Shown here in pieces: positions 33,863-42,284 of a stretch of DNA of 64,000 bases. The DNA comes from a virus. A program made the position numbers and the translations under genes. Within the stretch, counting starts at the first letter, position 1. Each line of letters begins with the position of its first letter. The notes under the pieces were generated by a model, which was given only the letters and a program-made list of their open reading frames with translations, was not told where the DNA came from and did no database searches. The stretch lies in the IMG/VR virus record IMGVR_UViG_3300031787_006401, positions 1 to 64,000 of that record, one strand, 5' to 3'.

Positions 33863-34773
33863 TATTTTAAAATATTTTTCCAATGATGTATTGTTCTATC
33901 AATACCTTCTTCATAGGAAACTTTTGGTACCCAACTGGTAAGTTGAGTTAACTTGTTATGATTACTGTTGAGCCACCAAATTTCTCCATGTCTAGGATCT
34001 TTGGTATTCCAATTAATTTGTCCCGACCATTTTAGTTTTTCAGCAATATAATTGGCACAATCTTTAATCTTGCGTGGTTCGTCTGGGCCAATTGTAAACA
34101 AATGTCCTGAGCAATATTCCGGACTTTCAATTAGAGTCATCCAAGCATTTAACAAGTCGTCAATGTAAATAAAGTTTCTATAAGGCTCTGCATAACCTAA
34201 ATTACAAACGTCACCTTTGATCATTTGACTGATAATTTGCTCAGTGACAAAGAAGTCGTTGTCTTTTCTGCCATAGCAGTTAGTTTGACGCATAGCAGTC
34301 CAACGTAACCCATAGGCACGTTCTGCGTATTCTAAATACTTTTCACATCCAAGTTTTGCAACTGCATAAGGAGCGTTTGGATGCGGAATTGTATTTTCGT
34401 CAAATGCTACACTTTTAACATATGTTCCTGTGCGTTCTACTTCATCTGATATAGGTTGCCATCCATATACTTCCATTGTACTAGCAAATACAAAATAGGG
34501 CATCGGATCTAGTTGTCTGCAAGATTCAATTAAGTTTACAGTTCCTACGTAGTTTACTTCGCTAAAACTGACTTGCTCATAAAAACTTTTTTGTACTTCA
34601 GTTCTTGCTGCAAGGTGAACAACAATGTCCGGTGCTACAGATTTTATTTCTTCTTTTACTGAGTTGTGATCCGTTAAATCACTTGTTAAAGCATGAACTA
34701 CGCCTAATTTTTCTAAACGTGGTAAAAGATGCTGACCAATAAATCCGCTTGCACCTGTAAGTAATATTTTCAT
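33862..34773 (-). CDS. NAD-dependent sugar epimerase/dehydratase (extended SDR)
   Basis: 303 residues. GASGFIG at 7-13 is the NAD site; LAARTEV, FASTMEVYG and Tyr136-x3-Lys140 (PYAVAK) form the active site; RNFIYIDDL is the conserved nucleotide-sugar binding segment. Such enzymes make NDP-sugars for glycosyltransferases. AGGA lies 7 bases before the ATG. The first 41 bases are nearly copied at 35922-35962. Confidence 0.9.
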   Translation of the reverse strand: MKILLTGASGFIGQHLLPRLEKLGVVHALTSDLTDHNSVKEEIKSVAPDIVVHLAARTEVQKSFYEQVSFSEVNYVGTVNLIESCRQLDPMPYFVFASTMEVYGWQPISDEVERTGTYVKSVAFDENTIPHPNAPYAVAKLGCEKYLEYAERAYGLRWTAMRQTNCYGRKDNDFFVTEQIISQMIKGDVCNLGYAEPYRNFIYIDDLLNAWMTLIESPEYCSGHLFTIGPDEPRKIKDCANYIAEKLKWSGQINWNTKDPRHGEIWWLNSNHNKLTQLTSWVPKVSYEEGIDRTIHHWKNILK

Positions 34774-34804
34774 CTATTTTTCCTATATTAAGTGTTATTA
34801 TTGA

Positions 34805-34812
34805 TATTTAGT
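34805..34812 (-). promoter_or_regulatory. Late-promoter-like box ACTAAATA
   Basis: About 31 bases before the ATG at 34773, with AGGA in between. It lies in the 65-base gap after the gene at 34839, an internal promoter within the minus-strand series. Confidence 0.35.
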
Positions 34813-34838
34813 GAATTATTATACATTTGAATTCAATT

Positions 34839-35915
34839 TTATCTCTTTGAAAATTCTTTAAATTTATCATTGTCTTTTAAATTAAACGTTGTAAAATAAT
34901 TAAAATCCTTTTTCACTAGATTAGCATTTTCAATTAGTAATTTTACTGAGTCGCTAACTGATTGGCGTTTAACTAATTTGTATAATGCTTTGTAGTTGTG
35001 ATCAATCTTTGGTTTTAGTATTTTATATAAATCGTTAGGATCATAATTTAATATTTTTTTAGTTTCATACATCATTGCTTCGCATCGTTCTTTCCCGTCA
35101 TTATACTCATCATTTGGAATATTATCAAAAGAATAATCAAATATTTCATCAAACAGTACAAATCCCTGTGTTTGTAAAAATTTATAAAAATATTGAGCAG
35201 CATAAACTATAAATGGTCTTTTGTGATAAATTGGAATATAAATCTTTTCTGTTGTTTTTAGAATTTGATCGCTTGATTCAGAAATAACACTAAACAAACT
35301 TGATTTAAATTGTTTCTCCGGAGGTAGCATTATATCCAGAATTCCGTCTGTACTATTAATCCAATTTTCATCAAAATTGATAATCTTAGGTTTCCAGTAT
35401 TTGAACTTATACGAGTAGTCCCAATTGTCAGCGTTGTGCCAACTTACATAACCGTGATTAAATAGTCCTTCCTTGTACATAGTATCAACAAACATACATC
35501 TCCAATTGTGTGCTCTAGCGTTCAATGAAATAAAATGTTTATCGATTTTTTCGTTGTGTTCAAAAGGTTTTATGTTTCTTTCCATGTAGTACTGTAGCAC
35601 TTGATACGCAAAATAAGAATCCCAAAAAACAAAATTTTTTTGATTTTTGTATGGCCATAATGAATTTAATCTAGAATCTTCTACAGCTGATGTTAGAATA
35701 ATATGTTCTTTGTTTAATCTTTTTAATTCTGTTGCAAGGTCTTTGTATTGACCTAGATTAGTAAAAAAATTAGCAAATTCATGTTCTTCAGGACCAAAAA
35801 AAACAATTCTCTTTATTTCTGGTATCGAATTAACCGCACACATCAAATCTTCTTTTTCTTCGGGTCCCCAAGCAAAATAATAATAGTCAGATCCTACTAG
35901 ATATTTTTTTGTCAT
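34839..35915 (-). CDS. GT10-like glycosyltransferase family member (tandem copy 1)
   Basis: 358 residues. Near-duplicate plan of 35967: (K/S)x-HFxSxNxRAHxWRCMF, LFSVISES, TEKIYIPIYHKRPF, FVLFDEI.DYSFD. The ISES...TEK...RPF segment resembles the donor site of fucosyltransferase-type GT-B enzymes. N-terminal FFGPEEHEFA also matches its copy (FGPEEHE). Sugar and acceptor unknown. Confidence 0.5.
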   Translation of the reverse strand: MTKKYLVGSDYYYFAWGPEEKEDLMCAVNSIPEIKRIVFFGPEEHEFANFFTNLGQYKDLATELKRLNKEHIILTSAVEDSRLNSLWPYKNQKNFVFWDSYFAYQVLQYYMERNIKPFEHNEKIDKHFISLNARAHNWRCMFVDTMYKEGLFNHGYVSWHNADNWDYSYKFKYWKPKIINFDENWINSTDGILDIMLPPEKQFKSSLFSVISESSDQILKTTEKIYIPIYHKRPFIVYAAQYFYKFLQTQGFVLFDEIFDYSFDNIPNDEYNDGKERCEAMMYETKKILNYDPNDLYKILKPKIDHNYKALYKLVKRQSVSDSVKLLIENANLVKKDFNYFTTFNLKDNDKFKEFSKR

Positions 35916-35917
35916 TA

Positions 35918-35962
35918 TTATTGACCAATAAATCCGCTTGCACCTGTTAAAAATATTTTCAT
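35918..35962 (-). pseudogene. 14-codon copy of the epimerase gene start
   Basis: ATG at 35962, then MKIFLTGASGFIGQ and a stop at 35918. The first 41 bases differ from the epimerase start (34773) at only three positions, all in codons 4-5. It lies directly before the gene at 34839 (2 bases away), with AAGGA upstream. It is best explained as a leftover from insertion or duplication of the 34839 gene within an epimerase-headed operon. It may now act as a translated leader. Confidence 0.8.
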
Positions 35963-35966
35963 ATTG

Positions 35967-37010
35967 TTATGTGTCCTTATTGATTAAATTTAAAAAATCT
36001 TTTGTATTACTGATATTTAACACATTTCTATAAAGATCAAATCTTTCGTGAGTGCCATTTTCAATTGTACGTCTTACTTCCTTTGGTATTAACTTTTTAT
36101 TTTCTACAATTTTTAGTAAATTATTAAAGTTATGTTCAACCTTTGTAATTGATTTTTTTCTAAGTTTTTCTATATTAGTATTACAAAGTTTTGCAACTTC
36201 TTTCATAAGCATATCACATCTTTTTTCGTCGTCGTCTACTGAGTCAAAGGAATAGTCTATAATTTCATCGAACAACATAAATCCTAAAGATTTTAAATAT
36301 TGATGTATATAAGGAGCGCCAAATATAATAAACGGCCGTTTATGATATATTGGTAGATAAGTTTTTTCTGTTACAAAAATAGTTTGTAAGTTTGATTCTG
36401 AGATAATACTAAACAGACTATCTTTAAATTCAATCGGTACTGTATACATGTCATAAAAACCATTAGATGGGTTGACCCAGTTTTTATCAAAATTTAATTT
36501 TTTAGGTGCCCACCATTTAAAATCGTATGGGTATTGCCAATTCTCAGAATTATGCCAACTTATATAACCTTTATCAAACAAATTGTACTTGTACATATAA
36601 TCAATAAACATGCATCTCCACGGATGAGCTCTTCCATTCATTGAAGTAAAATGTTTATTAATTACATTATTATGTCCATAAGGGGATGCTTTAAGATATA
36701 AAATATGTTGAATTACAAAATTTGCAAAAAACGTATGCCATGGATTTAAATTTTTAAAATCTTTAAATTGGTATCTGTAATTTAAAATACTGTTAGTCGG
36801 TGCACCTAAAATCATTTTTAAGTTAACATTATGATAATCTAGAAATCTTTTAAACATTACAAATTCTGTGTCGTGAAATGCAAATCCTATTTCGTGTTCT
36901 TCAGGACCAAAAATTACAATGTCTGTATATGAGTTATCTTTTTCAAGTTCATTTACTATGTTTTCTAATCCAAACTCGCCCCAGACAAAATGATAAAATG
37001 TTTTAGACAT
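35967..37010 (-). CDS. GT10-like glycosyltransferase family member (tandem copy 2)
   Basis: 347 residues, tandem paralogue of 34839. It carries FGPEEHE in the first 40 residues, HFTSMNGRAHPWRCMF, FSIISES, FVTEKTYLPIYHKRPF and FMLFDEIIDYSFD. AAGG lies 6 bases before the ATG. The first gene of the minus-strand series 37010 to 28715. Confidence 0.5.
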   Translation of the reverse strand: MSKTFYHFVWGEFGLENIVNELEKDNSYTDIVIFGPEEHEIGFAFHDTEFVMFKRFLDYHNVNLKMILGAPTNSILNYRYQFKDFKNLNPWHTFFANFVIQHILYLKASPYGHNNVINKHFTSMNGRAHPWRCMFIDYMYKYNLFDKGYISWHNSENWQYPYDFKWWAPKKLNFDKNWVNPSNGFYDMYTVPIEFKDSLFSIISESNLQTIFVTEKTYLPIYHKRPFIIFGAPYIHQYLKSLGFMLFDEIIDYSFDSVDDDEKRCDMLMKEVAKLCNTNIEKLRKKSITKVEHNFNNLLKIVENKKLIPKEVRRTIENGTHERFDLYRNVLNISNTKDFLNLINKDT

Positions 37011-37021
37011 ATAAACCTTTC

Positions 37022-37029
37022 TATAAATA
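37022..37029 (+). promoter_or_regulatory. Perfect late-promoter box TATAAATA, four bases from ATG
   Basis: Exact T4 late consensus, followed by TATT and the ATG at 37034. T4 geometry puts the first transcribed base at the start codon. No ribosome site is visible between them. Confidence 0.6.
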
Positions 37030-37033
37030 TATT

Positions 37034-37621
37034 ATGTTCGATATAATTAATAAATTTGAAAATAAAATTGCAAAATTCTTTGGTTCAAAATTTGCTGTTT
37101 CAACAGATTGCTGTACTCACGCAATTGAGATGTGTTTAATTTATAACAAAATTCAAAATATATCAATTCCAAATCGTACTTATTTATCAGTGCCCATGAC
37201 TGCAAAAAAATTAAACATTAGGTGGCAATGGCAAGACAATCCTTGGGAACATTATTATAAACTATCAGACAATATTTATGATGCTGCTGTATTATGGAAA
37301 CAAAATAGTTATATACCTAATACGTTTATGTGTTTGAGTTTTCAGTTTAAAAAACATTTAAGTCTTGGGAGAGGTGGAATGATTTTAACTGACAACGAAT
37401 CTGCATATCATGATTTAATAAAACTAAGTTATGATGGTAGATCTCGTGATCTACCTTGGGCGGAACAAGACATCGACAGTTTTGGGTATCATTATTATAT
37501 GACTCCAGAAACTGCTCAATTAGGCTTAGATAAATTAGATACAGCAATAAACACAATTCCAAAAACATGGAGTTGGCAAGATTATCCTGATTTAAGAAAT
37601 ATGTCAATCTTCGTTCAATGA
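37034..37621 (+). CDS. DegT/DnrJ/EryC1/StrS-type aminotransferase, short form
   Basis: 195 residues, about half the family length (~370). The N-terminal A-x-(S)TDCCTHAIEM corresponds to the (S)GT-x-A-L phosphate loop; IPNRTY matches the P-x-(Y/T) hinge; SFQFKKHLSLGRGGM holds the PLP lysine (Lys107) and the (G)xGG turn. YDGRSRD matches the start of the next helix. The C-terminal domain is missing. Sugar or cyclitol amination is the family role. Next gene but one is an amidinotransferase, as in StrS/StrB1-type pathways. Confidence 0.75.
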   Translation: MFDIINKFENKIAKFFGSKFAVSTDCCTHAIEMCLIYNKIQNISIPNRTYLSVPMTAKKLNIRWQWQDNPWEHYYKLSDNIYDAAVLWKQNSYIPNTFMCLSFQFKKHLSLGRGGMILTDNESAYHDLIKLSYDGRSRDLPWAEQDIDSFGYHYYMTPETAQLGLDKLDTAINTIPKTWSWQDYPDLRNMSIFVQ

Positions 37622-38383
37622 AGGATAATTTCTTATAGAAAAAAGTTTTTTGTAATTTAATTTCATTAAGACAGTAATTTTGTCAAGTACTTGTTGAAAA
37701 TTATCAGTTTCTTTTATTGAATTTTCTATGTCGTGCTGTAGACGTATAAATGTATTTTTTGTTTTATCTTTAATTGTTAAATCTAAGTCTTTGTATATTC
37801 GAGTTGCTAAATTTAGATGTCCTAAAACATCAGGATGCGAATCTCGTACTATTTTAAACGAATTTTTTTTAGTTTCACAAGGAATAACTGTTAAGTTGGG
37901 TAATTCGTTTTTATAAAGATTAATAATATTGCCATTCCTGTGTTTAGTTAAATTGAGTCCTTCGGTAGTAAAAAATTCAAATGCACTTGCTTGCCATGTG
38001 ATAAAATTTTTAAATAAACGATTTGTTGTTATTATAGCAGTAGAGTTTTTAACAACATCGTTATCAAAATCCCAATATTTTTTAAGAAACGATTTATCAT
38101 AATGATGACTGTTATAAGTTAATACCGATCCACGGCCAATCCATGCCGCATCTTTAACTCTATCTTCTCTACTCCAACTTGACCATAAAATAAAAATTTC
38201 GTCACCGTCTTGAAATTTGTGTTTTAGATCTGCCTCTAAAATTCTGTGAGCAATACCAACATTTCCTAACCCTGCAATCGCATAATTGTAGTATTCTACA
38301 TCTTTGTCGTATGCAATTATATCTGCCCATGTTGGCCAACCATATTGTGTGAAACTACAACCAAATGTGAAAAGACGAGACAT
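37604..38383 (-). CDS. SGNH-hydrolase-like protein
   Basis: 259 residues. FGCSFTQYG at 7-15 carries the block I nucleophile Ser; AGLGNVG recalls the G and N blocks; DSHPDVLGH near 190 gives Asp and His. SGNH enzymes remove or transfer acyl groups, for instance on sugars. Conserved plan with 39358 and 41517. GGAG lies 6 bases before the ATG. Overlaps the aminotransferase end by 18 bases. Confidence 0.6.
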   Translation of the reverse strand: MSRLFTFGCSFTQYGWPTWADIIAYDKDVEYYNYAIAGLGNVGIAHRILEADLKHKFQDGDEIFILWSSWSREDRVKDAAWIGRGSVLTYNSHHYDKSFLKKYWDFDNDVVKNSTAIITTNRLFKNFITWQASAFEFFTTEGLNLTKHRNGNIINLYKNELPNLTVIPCETKKNSFKIVRDSHPDVLGHLNLATRIYKDLDLTIKDKTKNTFIRLQHDIENSIKETDNFQQVLDKITVLMKLNYKKLFSIRNYPSLNED

Positions 38384-38392
38384 AAAAACTCC

Positions 38393-38400
38393 TTAAATAT
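38393..38400 (+). promoter_or_regulatory. Late-promoter-like box TTAAATAT, three bases from ATG
   Basis: TGT separates it from the ATG at 38404. The same bases on the other strand contain the ribosome site of the gene 38383. Confidence 0.4.
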
Positions 38401-38403
38401 TGT

Positions 38404-39384
38404 ATGAGTATTTATAGCACCAACGAGTGGGATCCACTCAAAAAAGTAATTGTCGGAGTTCCCGAATATGCACAAATTCCTACAATGGATAAAAGCTTAC
38501 GGGTAGTAAATTATGCAGATAAAAAATCTGTTGATACTGTAAAATCCAGGCCTTATCCAAAACAAGTTGTAGAAGAAAGCAACGAAGATTTAGACACGTT
38601 TGTCAATTTTTTAAAAGGCGAAGGGGTAGAAGTTAAACGCCCAAACAGAGTTCCAACAGGATACTACAATTATTGTCCTAGAGACAGTGTGTTTGTTTAT
38701 AAAAACACTGCACTAGCAACTCCAATGAGTTTACGTGCTAGAGAACAAGAATTTTTACATATTGTTGAACATCTTGGTAACAATTTTACAATAGCAGAAA
38801 ATTATCAAAAAGACGACATGTATAACGAAGATTGCATCGGCGATCCTGATCAACTTGCATTAACTGAAATTGCTCCTAAGTTTGATGCTGCAAATGTCAT
38901 ACGTGCAAACGACCAGTTGCTTTACTTAGTAAGTAATAGTGGAAATAAAGCAGGTGCAAAATACTTACAAGAATTTGTAGGAAACGATGTTAAAGTTCAT
39001 ACATTAGAAAAAGTTTATTCTTATATGCATATTGATAGCACTGTTGCATTTTTAAGAGAAGGACTTTTACTTGCAAATCCCAGTAGAATTAAAAATCGTG
39101 ATATGTTACCTGCGCCGTTTAATAAATGGGACATCGTATGGGCACCAGAACCTGTTGATGTAGGTCATTATCCAGGATTGTGCAATAGCAGTATTTGGAC
39201 TTGGAATGTTAATCTGTTTAGTGTAAATCCCAATCTAGTAGTATTAGAAAAACATCAAGAACCCACACGCAAAGCATTAGAAGCACACGGTATAGAATGT
39301 GCTATGCTACCGTTACGTCATGCTAGAACGCTCGGAGGTTGTTTCCATTGTTGCACGTTAGATCTTGTACGTGAAGTTGGGTAA
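38404..39384 (+). CDS. AGAT-type amidinotransferase (second copy)
   Basis: 326 residues. NEWDPLKKVIVG at the start, FDAANVIR for the Asp, MHIDST for the His and LGGCFHCCT for the catalytic Cys, all in the arginine amidinotransferase order. It has fewer insertions than 6405 (353 aa). Transfers an amidino group from arginine to an amine acceptor; acceptor unknown. Near a DegT-type aminotransferase (37034) and between two SGNH-like genes. Confidence 0.9.
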   Translation: MSIYSTNEWDPLKKVIVGVPEYAQIPTMDKSLRVVNYADKKSVDTVKSRPYPKQVVEESNEDLDTFVNFLKGEGVEVKRPNRVPTGYYNYCPRDSVFVYKNTALATPMSLRAREQEFLHIVEHLGNNFTIAENYQKDDMYNEDCIGDPDQLALTEIAPKFDAANVIRANDQLLYLVSNSGNKAGAKYLQEFVGNDVKVHTLEKVYSYMHIDSTVAFLREGLLLANPSRIKNRDMLPAPFNKWDIVWAPEPVDVGHYPGLCNSSIWTWNVNLFSVNPNLVVLEKHQEPTRKALEAHGIECAMLPLRHARTLGGCFHCCTLDLVREVG

Positions 39385-40149
39385 TTTCATTATTTCTAAT
39401 AACTGTTCTGCTGTACCTCTATGAAATTCCGGACCGTCGTGTCCGTTGTCTCTGGCCTTGTCAAGCGTATCTGGTACGATAGCCCATATTTTATATTTAC
39501 TTCTCTTTAATATAACTTCTAAATCATCGTCGTCCCAGGTAAAGTTTAGTACTGGAACGTTCATGGATTGCCATATATTATTAAAATTTTCAAACCACAT
39601 AAAGTTGTTTAAGTACATTTCACCTACATCAAGCAGATATCTACGCCCCCACCATACTCCATCTTTGGTCGATGGCGACGTCATGTCTCGCAATTCAATA
39701 TGGTCATGTCTGTGAAGGCCAAATTGTTTTCTAGCTTTTTGAGGCCATTGTACAATAACCAATTTTGGAATAGGAAGTTTACTGTTTTTCCATAATGTTG
39801 CATTATAATATTGCACATCCATACCGCTTGCTTCTAAAGCACAATTGTATAAATCTAATTTGAGATCTTTAGAAACTCGATCATTCCAGATTTTATCAGT
39901 GTTTAGTCCGACACCTTCGGTATAACTACACCCAAATGTTAATAAAAAGTCTCGATTTAGGTCGCTGATTTCTTTTGTTCTATGCCCCAGACTGTTAAAT
40001 TTATAAACAATTTCGTGTTCATGATTTTTTTTAAAATCTTTAGATTGTTGTTTAAACAGGTCTTTTGAATCTGTAGAATACCAATTTAGTGTTTTATTAA
40101 CTAATTCACTTCGAAATAAAAGAGGTTTGTCATTATAAAATTCTATCAT
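39358..40149 (-). CDS. SGNH-hydrolase-like protein
   Basis: 263 residues from the ATG at 40149; longer open frame upstream is antisense to 40199 and lacks a ribosome site, while TAGG precedes this ATG. LTFGCSYTEGVG carries the block I Ser; VIVQWPQ is the middle strand; DNGHDGPEFH near the end supplies Asp/His. Probably an esterase or acyltransferase acting on a glycan; inferred. Confidence 0.6.
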   Translation of the reverse strand: MIEFYNDKPLLFRSELVNKTLNWYSTDSKDLFKQQSKDFKKNHEHEIVYKFNSLGHRTKEISDLNRDFLLTFGCSYTEGVGLNTDKIWNDRVSKDLKLDLYNCALEASGMDVQYYNATLWKNSKLPIPKLVIVQWPQKARKQFGLHRHDHIELRDMTSPSTKDGVWWGRRYLLDVGEMYLNNFMWFENFNNIWQSMNVPVLNFTWDDDDLEVILKRSKYKIWAIVPDTLDKARDNGHDGPEFHRGTAEQLLEIMKLPNFTYKI

Positions 40150-40159
40150 ATTATACCTA

Positions 40160-40191
40160 CATAAATAATTTAAATTATTTAATGTAAGGAG
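40160..40191 (+). promoter_or_regulatory. Late-like box and ribosome site that fix a TTG start
   Basis: CATAAATA at 40160-40167 is one base from the late consensus. AAGGAG at 40186-40191 is spaced 7 bases from TTG at 40199, with no ATG nearby in that frame, so translation of the next gene starts at TTG. Confidence 0.6.
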
Positions 40192-40198
40192 TTTAATT

Positions 40199-41548
40199 TT
40201 GTTAACAAATTGGTTTTCATCTTTGGTTTTTTCTGCACGAGGAAAGATATTACCAATTGTTATAGATTCTAATGGCACAAAACACAATTTTTTAGAAATT
40301 AAAAATTGTGAAGGATTAAGACATTTACTTAATGAATCTTTTTTAAAAACTGAAAAAAATCCATTTATAATATACAACGGTACACACTATATAACGCAGT
40401 TAGAAAAATTACTAGAAAAAGACCATTTTAGAAAAATTATCAGCAACGAAGAAGTTAGTTTTTATTTCTTTGAACCGCTGACTCATTACATATATAATCC
40501 CAAACGTAATCCACTATACGAACCTCATATTTTAAAAATTGACAACGAAGATCACGAAATAGAAAAAATTCGTTGCTTAGAATTAGATAGTATAGAACAT
40601 TGGGCAAGAAAAAATAATATTAAAAATTTAAAAGTATATTGCACAGATTATAAATGCTGGGAATATTATCAAAAAATATATCCTTCGCTAACATTACTTT
40701 CAATGGACTTGTTTGTTGTATGGTATTCTCAACGTCTAGGTTTAATAGAAAACAGAACTAGAATGTTCTGTTTATATAAACATGTAAACATTAAACCAAA
40801 TTTAATAACTAAAAAGTTTTGGAGCGGTGCTTGGAGGTATGATCCAAGCAGACATTTTATAACTGCATTTTTAGCAGGAAAAAATTTAATAAACAACAAC
40901 AATGTTAGTTTTTATTTTAAATTAAGCAACGAGGACATGATTTCACGTTTTTGGTTTAGTTGGAAAGAATTTTCTTTAAAATATCCTACACTATCAAAAA
41001 CATTGTTAAACGGGAATACACTGTTGCAAGAGATAGTTCCATTATCTATAGAGATTGCAAATCCAAAAACAATAGGCGAAAACGGAACCGATCCTGAATA
41101 TGATGCTCCAGGATTTAACATTAGAAAAAGTCAAGACCCTGTGGACTCGTATTATGAAAGTTTTTGTGCTATTGTACAGGAATCTCGAGTTACACAACCG
41201 TGGCCAAATATTAGTGAAAAAACTCTCAATGCAATTAAAAATTATAGACCATTTTTAATGTGTGCTGCACCAGGAACATTACAAATGTTAAAAGATATGG
41301 GTTTTAAAACCTTTGATGCATACTGGCCAGAAGACTACGATAATATTAAATCAAACAAAGATAGGCTAGCAAGAATATGCGAAATTATTGAATATATCGA
41401 TACATTTACTATAGAAGAATTACAAAAAATGTATACCGATATGATTCCTATACTAAAACATAATAACGAAAATCTATACAATTTAAACAAATTTTACAAT
41501 GAATTAAATTCACAACTTATAGAAAATTCTGATCGTACAAACGGCTAG
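40199..41548 (+). CDS. GT10-like glycosyltransferase family member, TTG start
   Basis: 449 residues. FCAIVQESR...ISEKTLNAIKNYRPFLMCAAPG followed by DMGFKTFDAYW matches the FEN..TEK..P-x-x-G donor site shared by 9447, 32735, 34839 and 35967; it is the longest of the five. The N-terminal half is not recognised. Convergent overlap of 32 bases with the SGNH-like gene 41517. Confidence 0.45.
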   Translation: MLTNWFSSLVFSARGKILPIVIDSNGTKHNFLEIKNCEGLRHLLNESFLKTEKNPFIIYNGTHYITQLEKLLEKDHFRKIISNEEVSFYFFEPLTHYIYNPKRNPLYEPHILKIDNEDHEIEKIRCLELDSIEHWARKNNIKNLKVYCTDYKCWEYYQKIYPSLTLLSMDLFVVWYSQRLGLIENRTRMFCLYKHVNIKPNLITKKFWSGAWRYDPSRHFITAFLAGKNLINNNNVSFYFKLSNEDMISRFWFSWKEFSLKYPTLSKTLLNGNTLLQEIVPLSIEIANPKTIGENGTDPEYDAPGFNIRKSQDPVDSYYESFCAIVQESRVTQPWPNISEKTLNAIKNYRPFLMCAAPGTLQMLKDMGFKTFDAYWPEDYDNIKSNKDRLARICEIIEYIDTFTIEELQKMYTDMIPILKHNNENLYNLNKFYNELNSQLIENSDRTNG

Positions 41549-42284
41549 CCCAATAAGTATGAGCATCTTTTCTGTGGTGCCAATACCGTTGTCCTTCAAC
41601 ACTAAAACCTGCTGCGATGCAATGTTCGAAAAATGATTCTGAAACGTCGTCAAATTTATAAAAGTTATTTGCATTAACTTTTGTTTGATAATAAGCGTAT
41701 CTATTACCAACAGCACAACTTTGAAATCCATTTCTAAAAATGTAAGGTATTTGATGTGCTTCCAAAATTGTTTGCAAGTTAATTATGTTTAGGTATCTGT
41801 TTATTTCCCAGTGTTCTTCGTTGACAAACATATAACGAGAGAGTGCATCAAGTACGTGCTTTTGTTCTTGCGGGAATGTCGGAGCATAATGATCTGCATG
41901 AACATGTCCTACATTTCGATCAGGTACATAAGGAACAAAATGCCAATAGTGTTCAGTGTTTGCACTATTAAAAAAGATTTCAGATCTCGAACTACCAGTC
42001 CAGTGTATTAAAAATAGTGACTGCTTTGCCAACTCTAAATTATCTAAAATCCAATGAGTCGAAGATCTATTAATGTAATCATTACTGCCGCCGGGTAAAG
42101 CAATATTAGTATAATCAACACCAAGTTTATAAGCCAACTGAGCACCAAAACAGTTTTCTCTGTTATAGTTGCCTTCACCTATACCGCTACCCTCGATTTC
42201 GCTGCCAGCACTATGACTGCAACCGTTAACAAAAAGATGAGAAAAATTATATTTTTTCTTTAGGAATGATGATATCGGTACCAC
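41517..42284 (-). CDS. SGNH-hydrolase-like protein, probable GTG start
   Basis: 255 residues. VNGCSHSAGSEIEG gives the block I Ser; LPGGSNDYI resembles the G-x-ND block; KDAHTYWA the Asp/His pair. No in-frame ATG exists near the start. GTG at 42284 has an AAGGA about 11 bases upstream inside the previous gene; an alternative start is possible, so the first ~15 residues are uncertain. Last gene of the minus-strand series from 50599. Confidence 0.55.
   Translation of the reverse strand: MVPISSFLKKKYNFSHLFVNGCSHSAGSEIEGSGIGEGNYNRENCFGAQLAYKLGVDYTNIALPGGSNDYINRSSTHWILDNLELAKQSLFLIHWTGSSRSEIFFNSANTEHYWHFVPYVPDRNVGHVHADHYAPTFPQEQKHVLDALSRYMFVNEEHWEINRYLNIINLQTILEAHQIPYIFRNGFQSCAVGNRYAYYQTKVNANNFYKFDDVSESFFEHCIAAGFSVEGQRYWHHRKDAHTYWASRLYDQNFL

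Noticed and set aside
33863-33883. Upstream TTG start for the GT10-like gene 32735
   Set aside because: The ATG at 33862 overlaps the epimerase stop as TAATG, the usual coupling here; the TTG has no better ribosome site.
40150-40377. N-terminal extension of the SGNH-like gene 39358
   Set aside because: The extra 76 codons are antisense to the start of 40199, and a proper ATG with a TAGG site occurs at 40149.
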